Shown here piece by piece: positions 1-11,635 of a DNA stretch of 64,000 bases (the first letter of the stretch is position 1; each line of letters opens with the position of its first letter). Source of the DNA: Gloeopeniophorella convolvens (taxonomy: Eukaryota > Basidiomycota > Agaricomycetes > Russulales). Where the stretch lies: positions 310,001 through 374,000 of the forward strand of contig WTXD01000019.1 of NCBI GenBank assembly GCA_022496205.1. The letters run 5' to 3'. Under the pieces are notes generated by a model. That model searched no databases and was not told where the DNA came from. It saw only the letters and a program-made list of their open reading frames with translations. The translations under genes were made by a program, and so were the position numbers.

Positions 1-1432
1 ATTTCGGCATCATTGTACGCCTTGCCGTGGGCTGGGACGATCACCGTGTCAGAACAGACATCCGACGTTGATAACGTGGCGCACCATGAATTGCATCTCG
101 AATGACCCGGCGCGGCTGTCGCGTCTATGTGAAGTGGCTCAAGGGCACTCCTACGGTTTCGAGAACGAGACGATAATGTACGAAGGGTCCTACCACGGGA
201 TTACCGGGACACCAATGATACCGTCCAGCCCGGGTGACGAACTCTTGAGTGCGTGTCCGCTGCGTACTGGGAAGGGTTGATCCATGTGGCCCTTCAAGCG
301 TCACAGATACGTCTCCCGCAGGGCCGAGTTCTGCAATGTTCGGGACCTTGGCGTCATGCAGCTTGCGGTATATATCCCCCTCCTTTTGCATCCCCGGATC
401 ATCCACGCGCCAGAAGTCCTTCAGATAGATCAGTTGCCTCTTTTTGGGGTCATACGCAATATAGCCGAACGCAGCGCGGCCAGTCAGGAATTCAGTCCTC
501 CAGATAGCGCGAGGCGTGATGTAGAACCGTGGCTCCACTTGAGAGTTGTCATCGTCAGGCACAAGGATCTTGTATAGGTCACCAGCATCAGTCTGCTCCA
601 TGCCAGGGTGACGTCTCAGAAAAGGGAGGGCTTCTTCGGCCTCGCTCTCCTCTGCTGGGCACACAGTGGGATCATGTCCACGCTCGGCAGGTGACAGAAA
701 GTTGAACCTCCACAAGAATTCGAAGAGTGCACTCCCTGAGACTTTGACCCAGTTAATGGGTTCCGTGTAGATGAAGCCGCTGCGATCCCACCGGAAGAGG
801 TGGCAGGACTCGCCGAAGATTCCGATGGAAAAAGAGAAGGTGCGAAACTGAGACTTGTGAATCGCCTCCGCATAGGCTACAAATTGGTCGCAAGTCTGGA
901 ACGCCTCATGTCCCCACTTGATGTGACAGGCTGGATTGCGTCCTTCTTGCAGCATCTCGTCGACGTCGCGGATAAAACTCCCGCGGGGGTTGTTCTCGAT
1001 CCATAGTTCGACAGTTTCCCAATTTACATGGGACAATAACGTTTTGCCATCGGGGAGGTTCGCAAAGGCGTGAGCGCGAGAGATGACAGAGATATCCGGC
1101 TCCAAACGGTCCATAGAATGATGGGAGGTATCGACGAGCCTGATATCGGGGCAGAGACCGGCGTCATGAATCGCGTTAATCTGGAGTCGCATTCAGTAAC
1201 GGCCCATGCAAAATTTCTACCCTGTAAGCGCTTACGAAGTCGGCTTCCTTCGAGAAGACGCTCGGATAGAATGTGATCTTGTCTTTGGGTCGTTGTTTTG
1301 GGGCCTCAGGAACAAACTCGTCCAAGAGAAGAGCCACAGGCATTGGCCCAACGAATCTCTCGGCTTGTCACGCGCCAGGAGCTCGTAGCGGGCTAGGGCG
1401 GCGGCGGCTGGAGAATTCGAAGGAGTCGACAT
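1..1432 (-). pseudogene. FunK1-type fungal protein kinase, degraded copy (cut by left edge)
   Basis: This is a second copy of the kinase gene at 1947-4323, read on the minus strand and truncated by the window edge. Blocks matching that copy are about 1236-1432, 85-1180 and 1-31, separated by introns of 55 and 53 nt at the same places. Two lesions break it. Relative to the intact copy one base is missing between 1364 and 1365, which throws the N-terminal block ending in FVGPMPV out of frame. An in-frame TAG at 127-125 stops translation before the catalytic-loop exon. The long middle frame is otherwise well kept, so the decay looks recent. FunK1 kinases are a basidiomycete-expanded family of mostly unknown substrates. 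A sequencing error could explain one lesion but hardly both. Confidence 0.8.
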
Positions 1433-1946
1433 AAATTCCTTGCTTCCGGGGATGTCCTTCCTAAGAGGCGTAGTGTCACTGACACCTTTCACCGTGCCTA
1501 TGGGTGGTTGTTGAGAGTAAGGCGGGGTGATGGGTGCAGATATTGTAGAGGAGGATACAATGAATTAGGGGAGCCTGCCGCGCACAGAGGGGGCTAAGAG
1601 TCACGAGGGCGGAGAGTCATAGGACGCGTAGCGTAGAAGGGATACCCCGGGACTTCCTCCTCGTTCGTCGCCGCCGGCGACTTCCCCGCCTTCAATGGAA
1701 GGCCATATCAATGGGAAGGGGAACACTCGCCTCAAGTATGCAGAGAGATCCCAGCAGACTCGTCCATGCCCACGCGACGCGAATACGCAACCAGCCACGC
1801 GTCACGTGAGTGCCTGTATCATGTTTTCGTTTTTGGAGGATATATAGCATTCGGAATCTATGTAGTAGAACAACGTGAACCGCTAATTGCTACAACCGCT
1901 GCCAGGCACCCTTAGAGGTATCTGGGTGACCGCTACACGAATATCA
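1433..1946. other. Spacer between the two FunK1 copies
   Basis: No gene is recognised. The part nearest the left copy (about 1490-1560) resembles the sequence upstream of the second copy (about 4430-4500), so the duplicated unit extends beyond the coding region. In the left copy it reads as an open Ser/Pro/Thr-rich frame continuous with the start of the pseudogene. Confidence 0.5.
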
Positions 1947-4323
1947 CTATTTTTTACTTGCAGCTCGACGGGGCTTCACCCTGCGCTGCCCGCTGCCTTT
2001 CCCGGATTTCGAAGCGGACACCGTAGGGTCGACCACTTTGTTTTCGGAAATGGCAACGAGCGTCGAGCTCCGGGCCTGACTCGGTTGAAGGCTCCTCAGA
2101 GACATACTACTGCCGGTCTTTGAGGCCTGTCGAGCCGGAGGGCATTTGTTGACCTTCTGAACTTCGAGGTCAGAAGAGGAGTCGCTATCTGCGACCTCCT
2201 CAAGTAGGCGTTTTTTGCCTGAAGGCGTCTTGATCGAATGGGCACCGACCCTGGCCAGGCTGCCATCGTCTTCCATGTTCCACTCGGATGAGAGGGCATC
2301 ATCGAGAATGGATAGCATCGCGTCCGGCGATTGAACCTTCACGAGTGCTTCCTGGACTCGAGGATCGCGGTCTCGACGCGCCTTCATTCGCTCCCTCGCC
2401 GTCTCATGAAAGTCAGAGGCTATTAAAGGCATCTCGCGGTACAGATCGGAGAAGAGGGTGCGCATCTGTTGGATGGCCTCCGAGCATGGGTCCGCCACGA
2501 GGCCCTCAAACCATCCGGATGGGATAAAAGCGCCGACTAAAAAATCTGCCTTGCCCGAGCCTCCTCGAATGACGCCCTTCTTGTCTGCGTCTCGGCATTG
2601 GTCGAAGATTTGCCGCAGCTTCTCCTTGGCGCCCTCTTGTTGCCAAGCTGGGCTTCTATAGCGGACAACGTGATATAGAAGTACCCAGAAGAATGATTCC
2701 AAGTCGTCCTGGCGCTCGTGAGGCTTGGACTCGGGGCGGGAGAGAAGATTCACGGAGATGAATTGCCATGTTCCCTAAAGGCCAACAGTCGGTCAATTTA
2801 GTGCGACGAGCTTCGAACCAATGCAAGTGACATACAGTACGCGAAAGTCGCCTCGGGCCTGTGCCTACTTTCTTCGATAGATCCCAGTCGATGAGGAGGC
2901 CCCTTCCGTCTTTATCGATGAGAATATTCCCTGCGCTCACATCCCGGTGTAGAATGCGAGCCTCGTATGCCTTACTGTGTGCTAGTGTGATGGCCGTGTC
3001 AGAACTGGGTATGTCTGGAGAGAATACGATTGCATACCCTCAATCGCGTCCCTAATGACTTGACACAGCTCGCGGCTCGACTCGAAGCGGCTTAAGGGTT
3101 TTCCGAGAGTTTCAAGCACAAGACGATAGTGCACGAGGCATTCCACCTTGGGGTTACCAGGACACCATTCGTGCCGCCCAGCCTGAGCGACGTATTCTTG
3201 AGTAAGCGTCCTCTGCACATAGAGTGGCGACGTGGATGCCTCCCTGGGCGTCATAGGTACGTCCCCTGCAGGTCCTAGGACTGCGATGTGCGGGACTTCG
3301 GCCGCTTTCAACTCGCGATACACGTCTCCTTCTCGTTGGACCTCCGGATTATCCACGCGCCAGAAGTCCTTCAGATAGACGAGCGACTTGCTCCGGGCGT
3401 CATACGCGATGTAACCATACGTGGCGCGTCCGACCAGGGAGTCGGTCGTCCACCTGGCGCAAGGCACGATGTAAGTTCGCGGTGCTGCTTGAGGGTCACT
3501 GTCGTCGAGCACAAGGAACTTGTAGAGGCCGCTGATCTCAGTGTCTTCCAGGCCAGGGTATTCTCTCAGATAGGGGAGCGCCTCTTCAGCCTCTTTCCCC
3601 TCCGCTGAGGTCACAGTAGTGTCGTATCCAAGGTCGGAACGTGACAGGAAGTTGAACCTCCACAAGAACTCGAAAAGTGTGTCTGGTTCGTTAGCCCAAT
3701 CGAAGGGCTCCGTGTAGATGACGCCGGCGCGATCCCACCTGAAAAGACGGCAGGTTTTGCCGAAGATGCCAACAGAAAATGAGAAGACGCGAAGCTGGGA
3801 TTTGTGCATGGCCTCCGCATAGGCTATGAGCTGACCGCAAGTCCTGTACGCTTCGTCTGTCCAATTCACGTGACTGGCTAAGCTACTGCCTGCTGTCAAC
3901 ATCTCTTTGACGTTGCGGAAAAAAGGATCGGTGAGCTTGTTCTCGATCCATAATTCGACGATGTCCCATTTCATGTTGGACAATAGCGTCTCGTCGTCGG
4001 CACTCGCAAGGGGAAGGGCGCGAGAGATCACCGAGATATCCGGCTTCAAACGATCCATAGGCTGATTGGTGGTATTTACGAGCTTCATGTTGGGGCACAG
4101 ACCAGCGCCATGAATTGCATCAATCTGGAACCGTATTCAGTAACGACCCATGAATGTCAACACTGTAAGCGCGTACGAAGTCTGCTTCCTTCTGGGAGAC
4201 TATGTCCGGAGAGGGATCAAACTTATCTTGGGGGCGTTGTTCCGGGGCTTCAGGAACAAATTCTTCCAAGAAAAGAGTCACGGGCATTGGCCCGACGAAG
4301 TTCTCGGCGTTGTCGCGCGTCAT
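1947..4323 (-). CDS. FunK1-type fungal protein kinase
   Basis: Predicted fungal-specific Ser/Thr-like kinase (Pfam Pkinase_fungal). Exons on the minus strand: 4177-4323, 3038-4124, 2836-2981, 1947-2774 (introns 52, 56 and 61 nt), giving 735 aa. The N-terminal FVGPMPV block is typical of the family. The kinase core shows a probable ATP-binding Lys in YLKDFWR, the catalytic loop [10 protein letters not shown], and DWD in place of DFG, a common FunK1 variant. The GTWQFIS activation segment lies across the last junction. The C-terminal ~100 residues are Ser/Lys/Arg-rich and probably disordered. The start is the first ATG in frame with the conserved block. Upstream, a one-base difference from the neighbouring copy leaves TGA in frame, so an extra 5' exon is possible. 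Substrate and role are unknown; the family is linked to multicellular development by expression only. Confidence 0.85.
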
Positions 4324-6180
4324 GAGCCTGTAGCGGTCCGGGGTAGCGTTTGGAAGTAGAGTCGACCCAAGTTCCTTGCCGCTGGGGATTTCCTTCCTCA
4401 AGGTGCAGTATCACTGACACCTTCCGCAGTTCCAGGGGGTAGTGGCTGAGAGTTATGTGGGGTGACGGGTTTAGATATTGTAAGTGTAAGTGAGAATACG
4501 GAAGGCCTTAGACAAAGCAACACTCACCTTGAATGACTCGTGCAAACTTTCAAAGCCTGGAGACACGTCGGAAGTGTAGCCCCCGCGGACCACAAGAACC
4601 GTAAGGGAAAGGAAGACGCTCGTGTTGACAGAGGGCGTCACGGCTTAGCTTGAAGCTCAAGTTCAAGGGCTCGCGGCAAGGACTCGGACACATTGACACC
4701 ATCATGATGATCGTTTGTGACCTCCCCCACGGGCCACAGGCGGCCGCGACGCGACCAATCACGCGCACGTGAGCGCGATGCGTGCGTTTGCTTCAACTCC
4801 CCCTTTGTCACCTGGCCGCTCTCTGATCCTCGGTCTTCCTTACATAGTACACGTAAGAGCACGTAAGTTGCAGCGTCTGCATTGTGTCCACCGCATCCTA
4901 GGATTAGAACAACAAGACATCCCCGCACGGCTCCGGAAGTGCTCTGCTTCCAATCGTAGAAGTTCCAGTCAGGCGATTGTGAGAGTCTTGACTCACTGTA
5001 TTCAACGCAGGTGGATTCGGGTGCCCGAATCATGGATTCATGGCACAAGTATCATCCGCAGTTTTCCGCGTGCCGCCGCACTGAGACGGCAACAGAATCC
5101 AGATCAACGGTTTCCACGTGGTGCATCCCAAGAGCAGTAGCATCTAAACGTGCCATTAACTTATTGTAGGATCCACCAAGAACTTATAGCACTCCCAGAG
5201 GCGAAGGCCCATGACCGAAAGTCGCTCACATAAATCATCGCAAGCCACCGCACCTAGTTCAATTGCAATGTTGCAACGCACCAGCGGCAGCCTTCTTCAG
5301 ACACGACTCCTTTTCGGCACTAGTGTCATTCACGAGCAGCCTCTGCCGCAGCTCTGCTTCTTTCGACGAGACCAGGCATGCGCTCCGCGCTGACGCCGCC
5401 CTCACGGCCGACTTGGCTTAACAAGATGCACGCATCTCGCCGGGCACATTTGCGCCGTGGCCCTCGAGGCTTGAGGAGATGATCAAGCGTGTCAGCAGCT
5501 CGGCAGGTTGCGACCACCAAGGACCCGATCTCGCTTCCCGAGCAGAACCAGACGCAGAGACCCTGGACTTCTTGTGGAAGTGGCGTCGTATTTGACGCAC
5601 CAGAATGTAAGCTGAGGAGCGTGAGTCCGACGATGTCCTCGTTGAAGAGAGAACGGGATACTTCTTGCTTCTCCCAATGAGCTGTGCGGAGAAATTGCGA
5701 CCGGCTGAGAGCTGATAACACCCACCGCCGCCTTCCGCTGTGCGTCATCCGGCGTATCTTCGTACCATAATATTCAGATCACGCTCTCGAATACGCGCGT
5801 GTAATAGCGCTCGAGCAGCGCAAGAACCTGCTGTAGCCCTGTAGAACTGACATACTGACCTTCCGTCGGTAGTACCAGGTCCGTAACAATTCTTGGCCAG
5901 TATGTCATATCGTCAGTATGCTCGACCTACCATGTATAGGACCGTCGGTGACATTGTGTATGTGCTCGTCGAGAGGATCCGGGGGTGATCATAAGATATT
6001 CGACGCAACGAGCTGCTTCACAATGCCAGCTTCGCCGAGAGGGGCGCGGATGGGAGCAATATACGTACTTGAAAACATAGAATGACTCTTTGCAGTGAAT
6101 TAGAACACGACTGTATATATTACATGTATATGATCAAGATTGTAGAACCACAAACGAGGCCCATTCGAATACAAGACTGT
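4324..6180. other. Long intergenic region, no gene recognised
   Basis: About 1.86 kb upstream of FunK1 and downstream of the ATPase gene. A good donor (GTGAGT, minus strand near 4526) hints at a 5' exon of FunK1. A 140-codon open frame on the minus strand (5326-5748) has no recognisable motif and no convincing splice context. The rest is AT-richer with short stop-rich frames. Confidence 0.4.
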
Positions 6181-7945
6181 TCAACAACCAACCGCCATCA
6201 GGGAGACACCTCCATCTGCCGTGACACGTTTCCTCGTCCGGGCGACGAAGAAATCACGACCAAAATGGGACAGTCTTGCCTTTGCACAGTCGAATGGCCC
6301 TTGTGCCATATACAAGCCAGTTGGACATGCAACGATCGCTTCCCCAGTCTGCATGGCAGTTATTCAGTGAGGAAGAACCTAGCACATTGATGCAATTTAT
6401 TTCTCACCTTGAGAGTAACCACTGTATCGAATGCCTCTTCGCTCGACATCTTGGCAGACACATGCTTGCGGAGATGCTCCCACCATGCAGATGACGAAAA
6501 CCGATGCATCACCACAATGCTGCACAGTGCGAGGAACGCGGATGGGACGACCGTCGGTTCTGAGGAGGGCTTAGCCAGGGAGGCTAAAAATGAGGCCAAA
6601 GTTCGAACCTTGCGTGCTGACTATGACACGCATAGACATGTGGCGCTGTTGTCTGACGAGAGACAAAAGCGCCTGCGTGAGGCCGTTAGAGGTGTTTGAT
6701 TCTGAAAGATACTGCACACCTTGGTCAGAAGAGTGACCACCGGAGAAAATGGAAAATAGATACCTTATGCGCTTCATCAACGACGAGAACTTTACCGGTG
6801 TCCACGTCCGCGCGCTGGAAGAGGCGAAGGCATATTTCAAAGATTCCCCCAGCCATCGCAGCGTCGACGAAGGGGTCCGTCAGGTCTATGATGGTAATCA
6901 TCCCGGAGGCGAAGCGCCTCTCATCCTCGAGAGCTTTGAAGAGACCTGCTGCACGCTTTTGCTTTCCAGGGCGAGTGAACGTTTGGAGGAGCTCCAAACG
7001 TTGTTTGAGCCCCGCCTTCTGACTAGGGTTCATGTCCTTCTTTCGCTCTTCGAGTTTCTGCATGAACGAAGAATACATGTATTGATCGCCTAGTTCACGA
7101 AGAACACCCTGGATGACATCAATGTGCTCAGTCACTTAGCTGGAACTCACACAAGGTTCACTCACCAGCACAGTCTGCATATACAGTGGTGCGCCTTCGG
7201 AGGAAGACACGGCCATCAACGAAAGGAAGGCTGCGGCATCAAGTTCCGACTCCGAAAAGAAAAGTGGCCTGACTTCTACATTACCGCCCAGGCGACGGTA
7301 TGTGTCTTGCATACGCTTCAATGAGGAGGGTGCGACGAACACCCGTACTGGCGGAGGTTTTGCGTTGTCGATGGTAGAATGGGAGACATACGCAGCCTCA
7401 CATGGGGCAGCAGATGCCCCAACTTCACCGACATGGAGAACCAAACCCGACAATGGCTTGACCAGCTGTCCGAGAGCGGTGCAGCCCGCGACGAACATAT
7501 TTTCAAGGAGGACTGAAACCGTATGCGACTTCCCGGAACCTTGTACACCGCACACAAGCGCAGAGAACGGCGTGTTCTATCAAGATTCAGTAGGGCTAGC
7601 ACAATGAGCAAAAACATGGCCTTACGGTGTTCAGGTAGAGCCGCGCTGAGTCGTCGTCCCAGGAATCCACGGGAGCCCGCAGCTGACTGCCAGAGAGAGA
7701 GAGATCTACGCAGTCAGCAGTGATCGGGTGCAGGAGGGCCTCGCCTTACCGTGGGTCTATGATGGTCCCAAAAACCCCATACTGGTTAATCACCTGGTTC
7801 ATGTGATCCCTCAAGTAGGCTTTACGTGTCAAGAGAGGTGCTGTTTTCAGATCATGAGAGCCAGCAATTTCTTCGACGTTTGTATCCACAGGAGAGCTTG
7901 TCAACTCTCCCTCATCCTGGACAGTCGTGTAAGCACCAATGACAC
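6181..7945 (-). CDS. HerA/FtsK-like P-loop ATPase, fungal family (5' end unresolved)
   Basis: Probable ATPase of a widespread but uncharacterised fungal family. Exons on the minus strand: 7750-7945 (5' limit uncertain), 7626-7686, 7166-7576, 6764-7108, 6609-6711, 6408-6559, 6181-6348. Walker A is GVQGSGKSHT; Walker B is KVLVVDEAHKYLSE, formed across an intron. These are followed by a QQRHMSMRVIVSTQ segment, the arrangement of HerA/VirD4-type motors, where a Gln follows strand 4. The 3' end reads cleanly to TGA (6183-6181). No ATG was found in the most upstream exon, which opens after an acceptor near 7946, so at least one short 5' exon is missing. Function is unknown: DNA translocation is only an analogy, because no helicase accessory domain is seen. 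Confidence 0.75.
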
Positions 7946-8588
7946 CTCAACGCATCACGGAGAGCTTCCCTACCGTTATTACCCCATGGATTAAGGCCGC
8001 GGACCGTTTTGGAACGTCGACAGGTCCCCTAGTATTGCTGTGTATCTAATGCGGGTGTCAGATATACGGATATCAAAAGGAAGCGCGCGACGGACAGCGA
8101 TGGGCATCTTGTTCCGTTGTGTGGTGGAAGGACCCCGTGATGTACCGACCCTATTTATGCGAAGGCTGCACTGGGGGAAGCAAGGCTGCTACTACCAAGC
8201 TACACTGCACCTCAGGGTGCGTATGCGAGTGCGAATCCGAGAATCCTTTGCGATTCATGCATATGCTGCGTGTGCGCAGCACAGACGTTTGGATTACTGC
8301 GCATGGAATCTCAAGACGTCAGGAAGCATCATATGGCCGACTTGAGGATCCTCGCGATGTGATTGCAACAGCTGCCACGAACTACATTATACTCGTTGCC
8401 AGGAAATGCATGGTTGGAAGCAGCAGGAGAGGTCCCGCTCCGGGATCCGGTGTCGGAGTGTGGTGCTACCCAAGCGTCGGCCCGGCTTGTGCGCACACCC
8501 ACTTGGCGGCTTCGGTGACGCTCTCTCCTGTGTAAACACCGTTGTGCACTACCTGTGTCAAACTCCTGTGTGTCTCTTCATTCCCTCC
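7946..8588. other. Divergent intergenic region between the ATPase gene and RRP8
   Basis: Holds the unresolved 5' end of the minus-strand ATPase gene and the promoter of RRP8. No other gene is recognised; plus-strand open frames here are short and unconserved in appearance. Confidence 0.5.
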
Positions 8589-9959
8589 ATGGCACTGTTT
8601 GAAGTTCCCGGGTGGTCCGTACCAGATGCGCCCGCGTCCATGTCAAAAAAGCGCAAGCGACCAGCCAATGTCGGCGACCAGGACAAGGTCCAGTCTGCGG
8701 CCGTAAATTTGGACAAGTTGATGAACAAGCTAGCTGCGCGCTCCGGCGGGAAACATCACAGAAAAGAAATTGGTACTTTCAAAAACCAAGAACGCCATCG
8801 CAAGAAGGAACGTCCACAGCCCAAAAAGCATGAGCCGCAGCACGCAGTTGCTGCGGAACGTAACTCTGGAACCTCAGATCCAGAGCCCAAGGCAAAGAAG
8901 AAAAAGAAGTCAAGGGATGCAGCGGAGACCAAACCCGATACGCCGCGGCCTTCCTCTTCAACCCGCTCGCCTCCTCACTCTCCAGGCGCTACGTTGACTA
9001 GCCTTCAACATGGCATGAAGCAAAGTTTAGATGGGGCTCGATTTAGGTATGTCCTTCCCCGAAAGCTGCTTGTTGCGCAACGCGAACCACAATAATTACG
9101 AGTCCAGAGTGATCAACGAGAATCTGTACAAATCGGACAGCAGTCAAGCCCACGCCATGATGCGCGAAGATCCCGCAGTATTCAGCGACGTACGTCTCGC
9201 TTGATCCCTTCAATGACGTTCCTACTCACGCGAATCCGCAGTACCATAAGGGCTTCCGCCAACAAGTGGAGTCGTGGCCATCAAACCCGGTCTCACACTA
9301 CATCTCTGCGCTGTCCTCCCACCCGGTGCGAACCGTCATCGCCGACCTGGGCTGCGGAGATGCTGCGCTTGCGCGTGCATTGATCCCAAAAGGATACGCC
9401 GTCTTGTCATTCGACCTTGTGTCGGATGGAGCATTCATTACCGAGGCCGACATCTTTGGACATCTGCCATTGCCCGGGTCTGAGGACGACGGCGACGACG
9501 ACGGCAGCAAACCAGGCCAAGGTCACGGTCAGGTAGTACATGTGGTGGTATGCGCGTTAAGCCTCATGGGCACGAATTGGCCGAACTGTCTACGAGAAGC
9601 TTGGAGGATCCTCCGCCCCGGGTATGTCGTGTCGCTCACCCGAGTGTTGACAACCATCTTATGGCACGCGGTCTCAGCGGAGAACTGAAGATAGCTGAAG
9701 TGGCAAGCCGGTTCACCGATGTGCACCAATTTCATTCGCTCGTCAAGTCGTTCGGGTTCCGGCATAGATCCACAGTACGTCGTTCGCCTGTCCCATGGCT
9801 GGTCGTCCTAAACGTTACCCACTGCAGGACGACAGCAACACTCACTTCACCCTTTTCGAGTTCCAAAAAGTCGGCCGAAAATCGCGATCGGAAAAGGAGT
9901 GGAGAAAGATCCTTGCAAAAAGCGAGATCTTGAAGCCTTGTGAATACAAGAGACGATGA
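8589..9959 (+). CDS. RRP8: Ribosomal RNA-processing protein 8 (25S rRNA adenine-N1 methyltransferase)
   Basis: SAM-dependent nucleolar methyltransferase that makes m1A in helix 25.1 of large-subunit rRNA and supports early pre-rRNA cleavage. Exons 8589-9046, 9108-9189, 9242-9621, 9678-9774, 9828-9959 give 382 aa. The first exon is very Lys/Arg-rich (KAKKKKKSR near residue 100), consistent with nucleolar targeting. The fold begins at ARFRVINENLYKS. The SAM-binding motif is VIADLGCGDAALAR, and the catalytic region VCALSLMGTNW is followed by LREAWRILRPGG. An acidic GSEDDGDDDG insertion between motifs is less usual. The ATG starts the MALFEVPGW frame; upstream sequence in frame is unconserved. 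Confidence 0.93.
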
Positions 9960-10267
9960 GATCTAGCTAATCCCGTATCTGCTCTGCTCTGCGGACTCGC
10001 GCTCCGCTAGGCTGCCCATTGCGCATGACCTCCTGGGTTCCTTTCGAGTTGCTGTACACCATCACTTTGCAACTACATATATGCAGCGTGACTCGGTGCG
10101 CGAGCCAATCGTTGATAGCTGCCGGCAGTAGATTAGATCGACGCTATCAATTTGAAATAAGCGCAGGGTGAACCCGAGGTCCGCGCGCGGCAGCATCATG
10201 CTTTGCCCTTACCACTACCAGCAGGAGACCCCGTCGAAGCAGCAGCAGTACACGTCAGACTATCCAC
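9960..10267. other. Intergenic, promoter of FUR1
   Basis: Tandem spacing between RRP8 and FUR1, 308 nt. Contains no open frame of interest. An AT-rich tract (acatatatg, near 10074) lies about 190 nt before the FUR1 start codon. Confidence 0.4.
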
Positions 10268-11250
10268 ATGTCTAGCGACCTCCATGTCCTCTCCCACCCG
10301 CTCGTGAATGCCCGCCTGACAAAGCTACGGCAAGTCTCCACCTCGTCCAAGGAGTTCCGCGAAGTATACCAGCCCCCGTACCCGCGCTGTGCTTGCTGTC
10401 ACTGAGCGCAGTTCTACAGGGTATCCATGAGCTGAGTCTGCTGCTCGGATACGAGGCCAGCCGCGATCTCGAGGAGATCGCTGTCCAAGGCGTGCGTCGC
10501 TCGCCCCCGCACTGCACCGGCAACCGCGTCTGACGTCGCGCACGATAGCAATCCCCGATCAGCGCGTTCACGGGCAAGGCTGTCAAACCTAGGATCGGGT
10601 TCACACCCGTGCTGCGCGCGGGGCTGGGCATGACTGATGCGCTACTGACGCTGTTCCCGTGCGTATCTTCCTCGTTCGGCCTTACGGACACGCGGCCTGA
10701 TGCAGGCGGTCGGTGTTCCAGCGAGGCGCCGGTGTATCACCTCGGCCTTTACAGGGAGAAAGTGAGCCTGCAGCCGGTCGAATGTGCGTCGCCCCCGCTC
10801 GGCCGCCTGTGTCTCGTCTGACCGACGCCGCATCCTTCCATTCAGATTACTCGAAGCTGCCGGCGTCGCCGCCGGTCGATCTGGTCTACCTTCTGGACCC
10901 GTTGATCGCCACTGGCGGGACAGCCACGGCCGCGCTCCACATGATCACGGACTGGGGCATCCCGGTGAACAAGATCAAGCTGCTCTGTATCCTGGCGTCG
11001 GACGACGGTCTGAAGAACGTCTTCAAGCAGTTCCCGGGCATCGAGGTGCGTCTTGTGCCTATTGGCGCGTGTTTCCAGGGCTCTCATCTGGCACAGATCT
11101 GGGTCACCGCTGTAGACCCGCAATTGACGAGCGACGGCCTCATCTCTCCGGGATTGGGCGATACGGTAAGTAGTCTGGCGACATGTGTTGTACGGTGGCC
11201 TGAAGTTGTGACAGGGCGATCGGCTCAACAACACGAGCAAGGAGCAGTAA
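10268..11250 (+). CDS. FUR1: Uracil phosphoribosyltransferase
   Basis: Pyrimidine salvage enzyme converting uracil and PRPP to UMP in the cytosol. It also activates 5-fluorouracil, so loss gives fluoropyrimidine resistance. Seven exons: 10268-10363, 10420-10491, 10549-10658, 10722-10783, 10846-11045, 11097-11165, 11215-11250, giving 214 aa, the usual family length. Diagnostic segments are the N-terminal LLLGYEAS, PRIGFTPVLRAGLGMTDALL, the PRPP-binding loop DPLIATGGTATAA, and the uracil-binding C-terminus SDGLISPGLGDTGDR. All six introns are GT-AG and 48-63 nt long. Confidence 0.95.
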
Positions 11251-11635
11251 GTCGGGTCAATACTGTAGACTGCTGTTGTACACTAGGCGTCGAAGTCAGT
11301 TGTGAAATATCCAACGATACTTTCCGAAACACAGTGTATTCATACACTAGCCGATTGCGTGCATGAAATCCAGGTTCTAGGAGCACCATAGCTTATATGT
11401 TACAATACAACGTCACCACTCGCGTCGAGTTCTCAAGATCAGAACCGTAAAGTGCATGTCCTCCAAAGATCGACTGCCCTCCTGAAGGCATTTTCTGGCC
11501 CCGCGGGATCACGATCACATTATAGACCACGGCGTGTCCACTGAGCCAACATATCCCTCATTCATGCCGACGGTCCCCGTGATGCACGCCGCACCAGAAT
11601 CCTGGAAGAAAGTATAAACCACATGAGCACGCCTC
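11251..11635. other. Convergent 3' region
   Basis: Between the 3' ends of FUR1 (+) and the GRDP-like gene (-). No gene recognised; presumably both 3' UTRs. Confidence 0.5.

Noticed and set aside
5326..5748. 140-codon minus-strand frame in the 4.3-6.2 kb gap
   Set aside because: No domain, no plausible introns, and other frames overlap it; not enough to call a gene.
6601..6612. GTTCGAACCTTG, resembling a tRNA B box (also near 39712)
   Set aside because: The first is a splice junction in the ATPase gene. Neither has a matching A box, cloverleaf or T-rich terminator at the right spacing.
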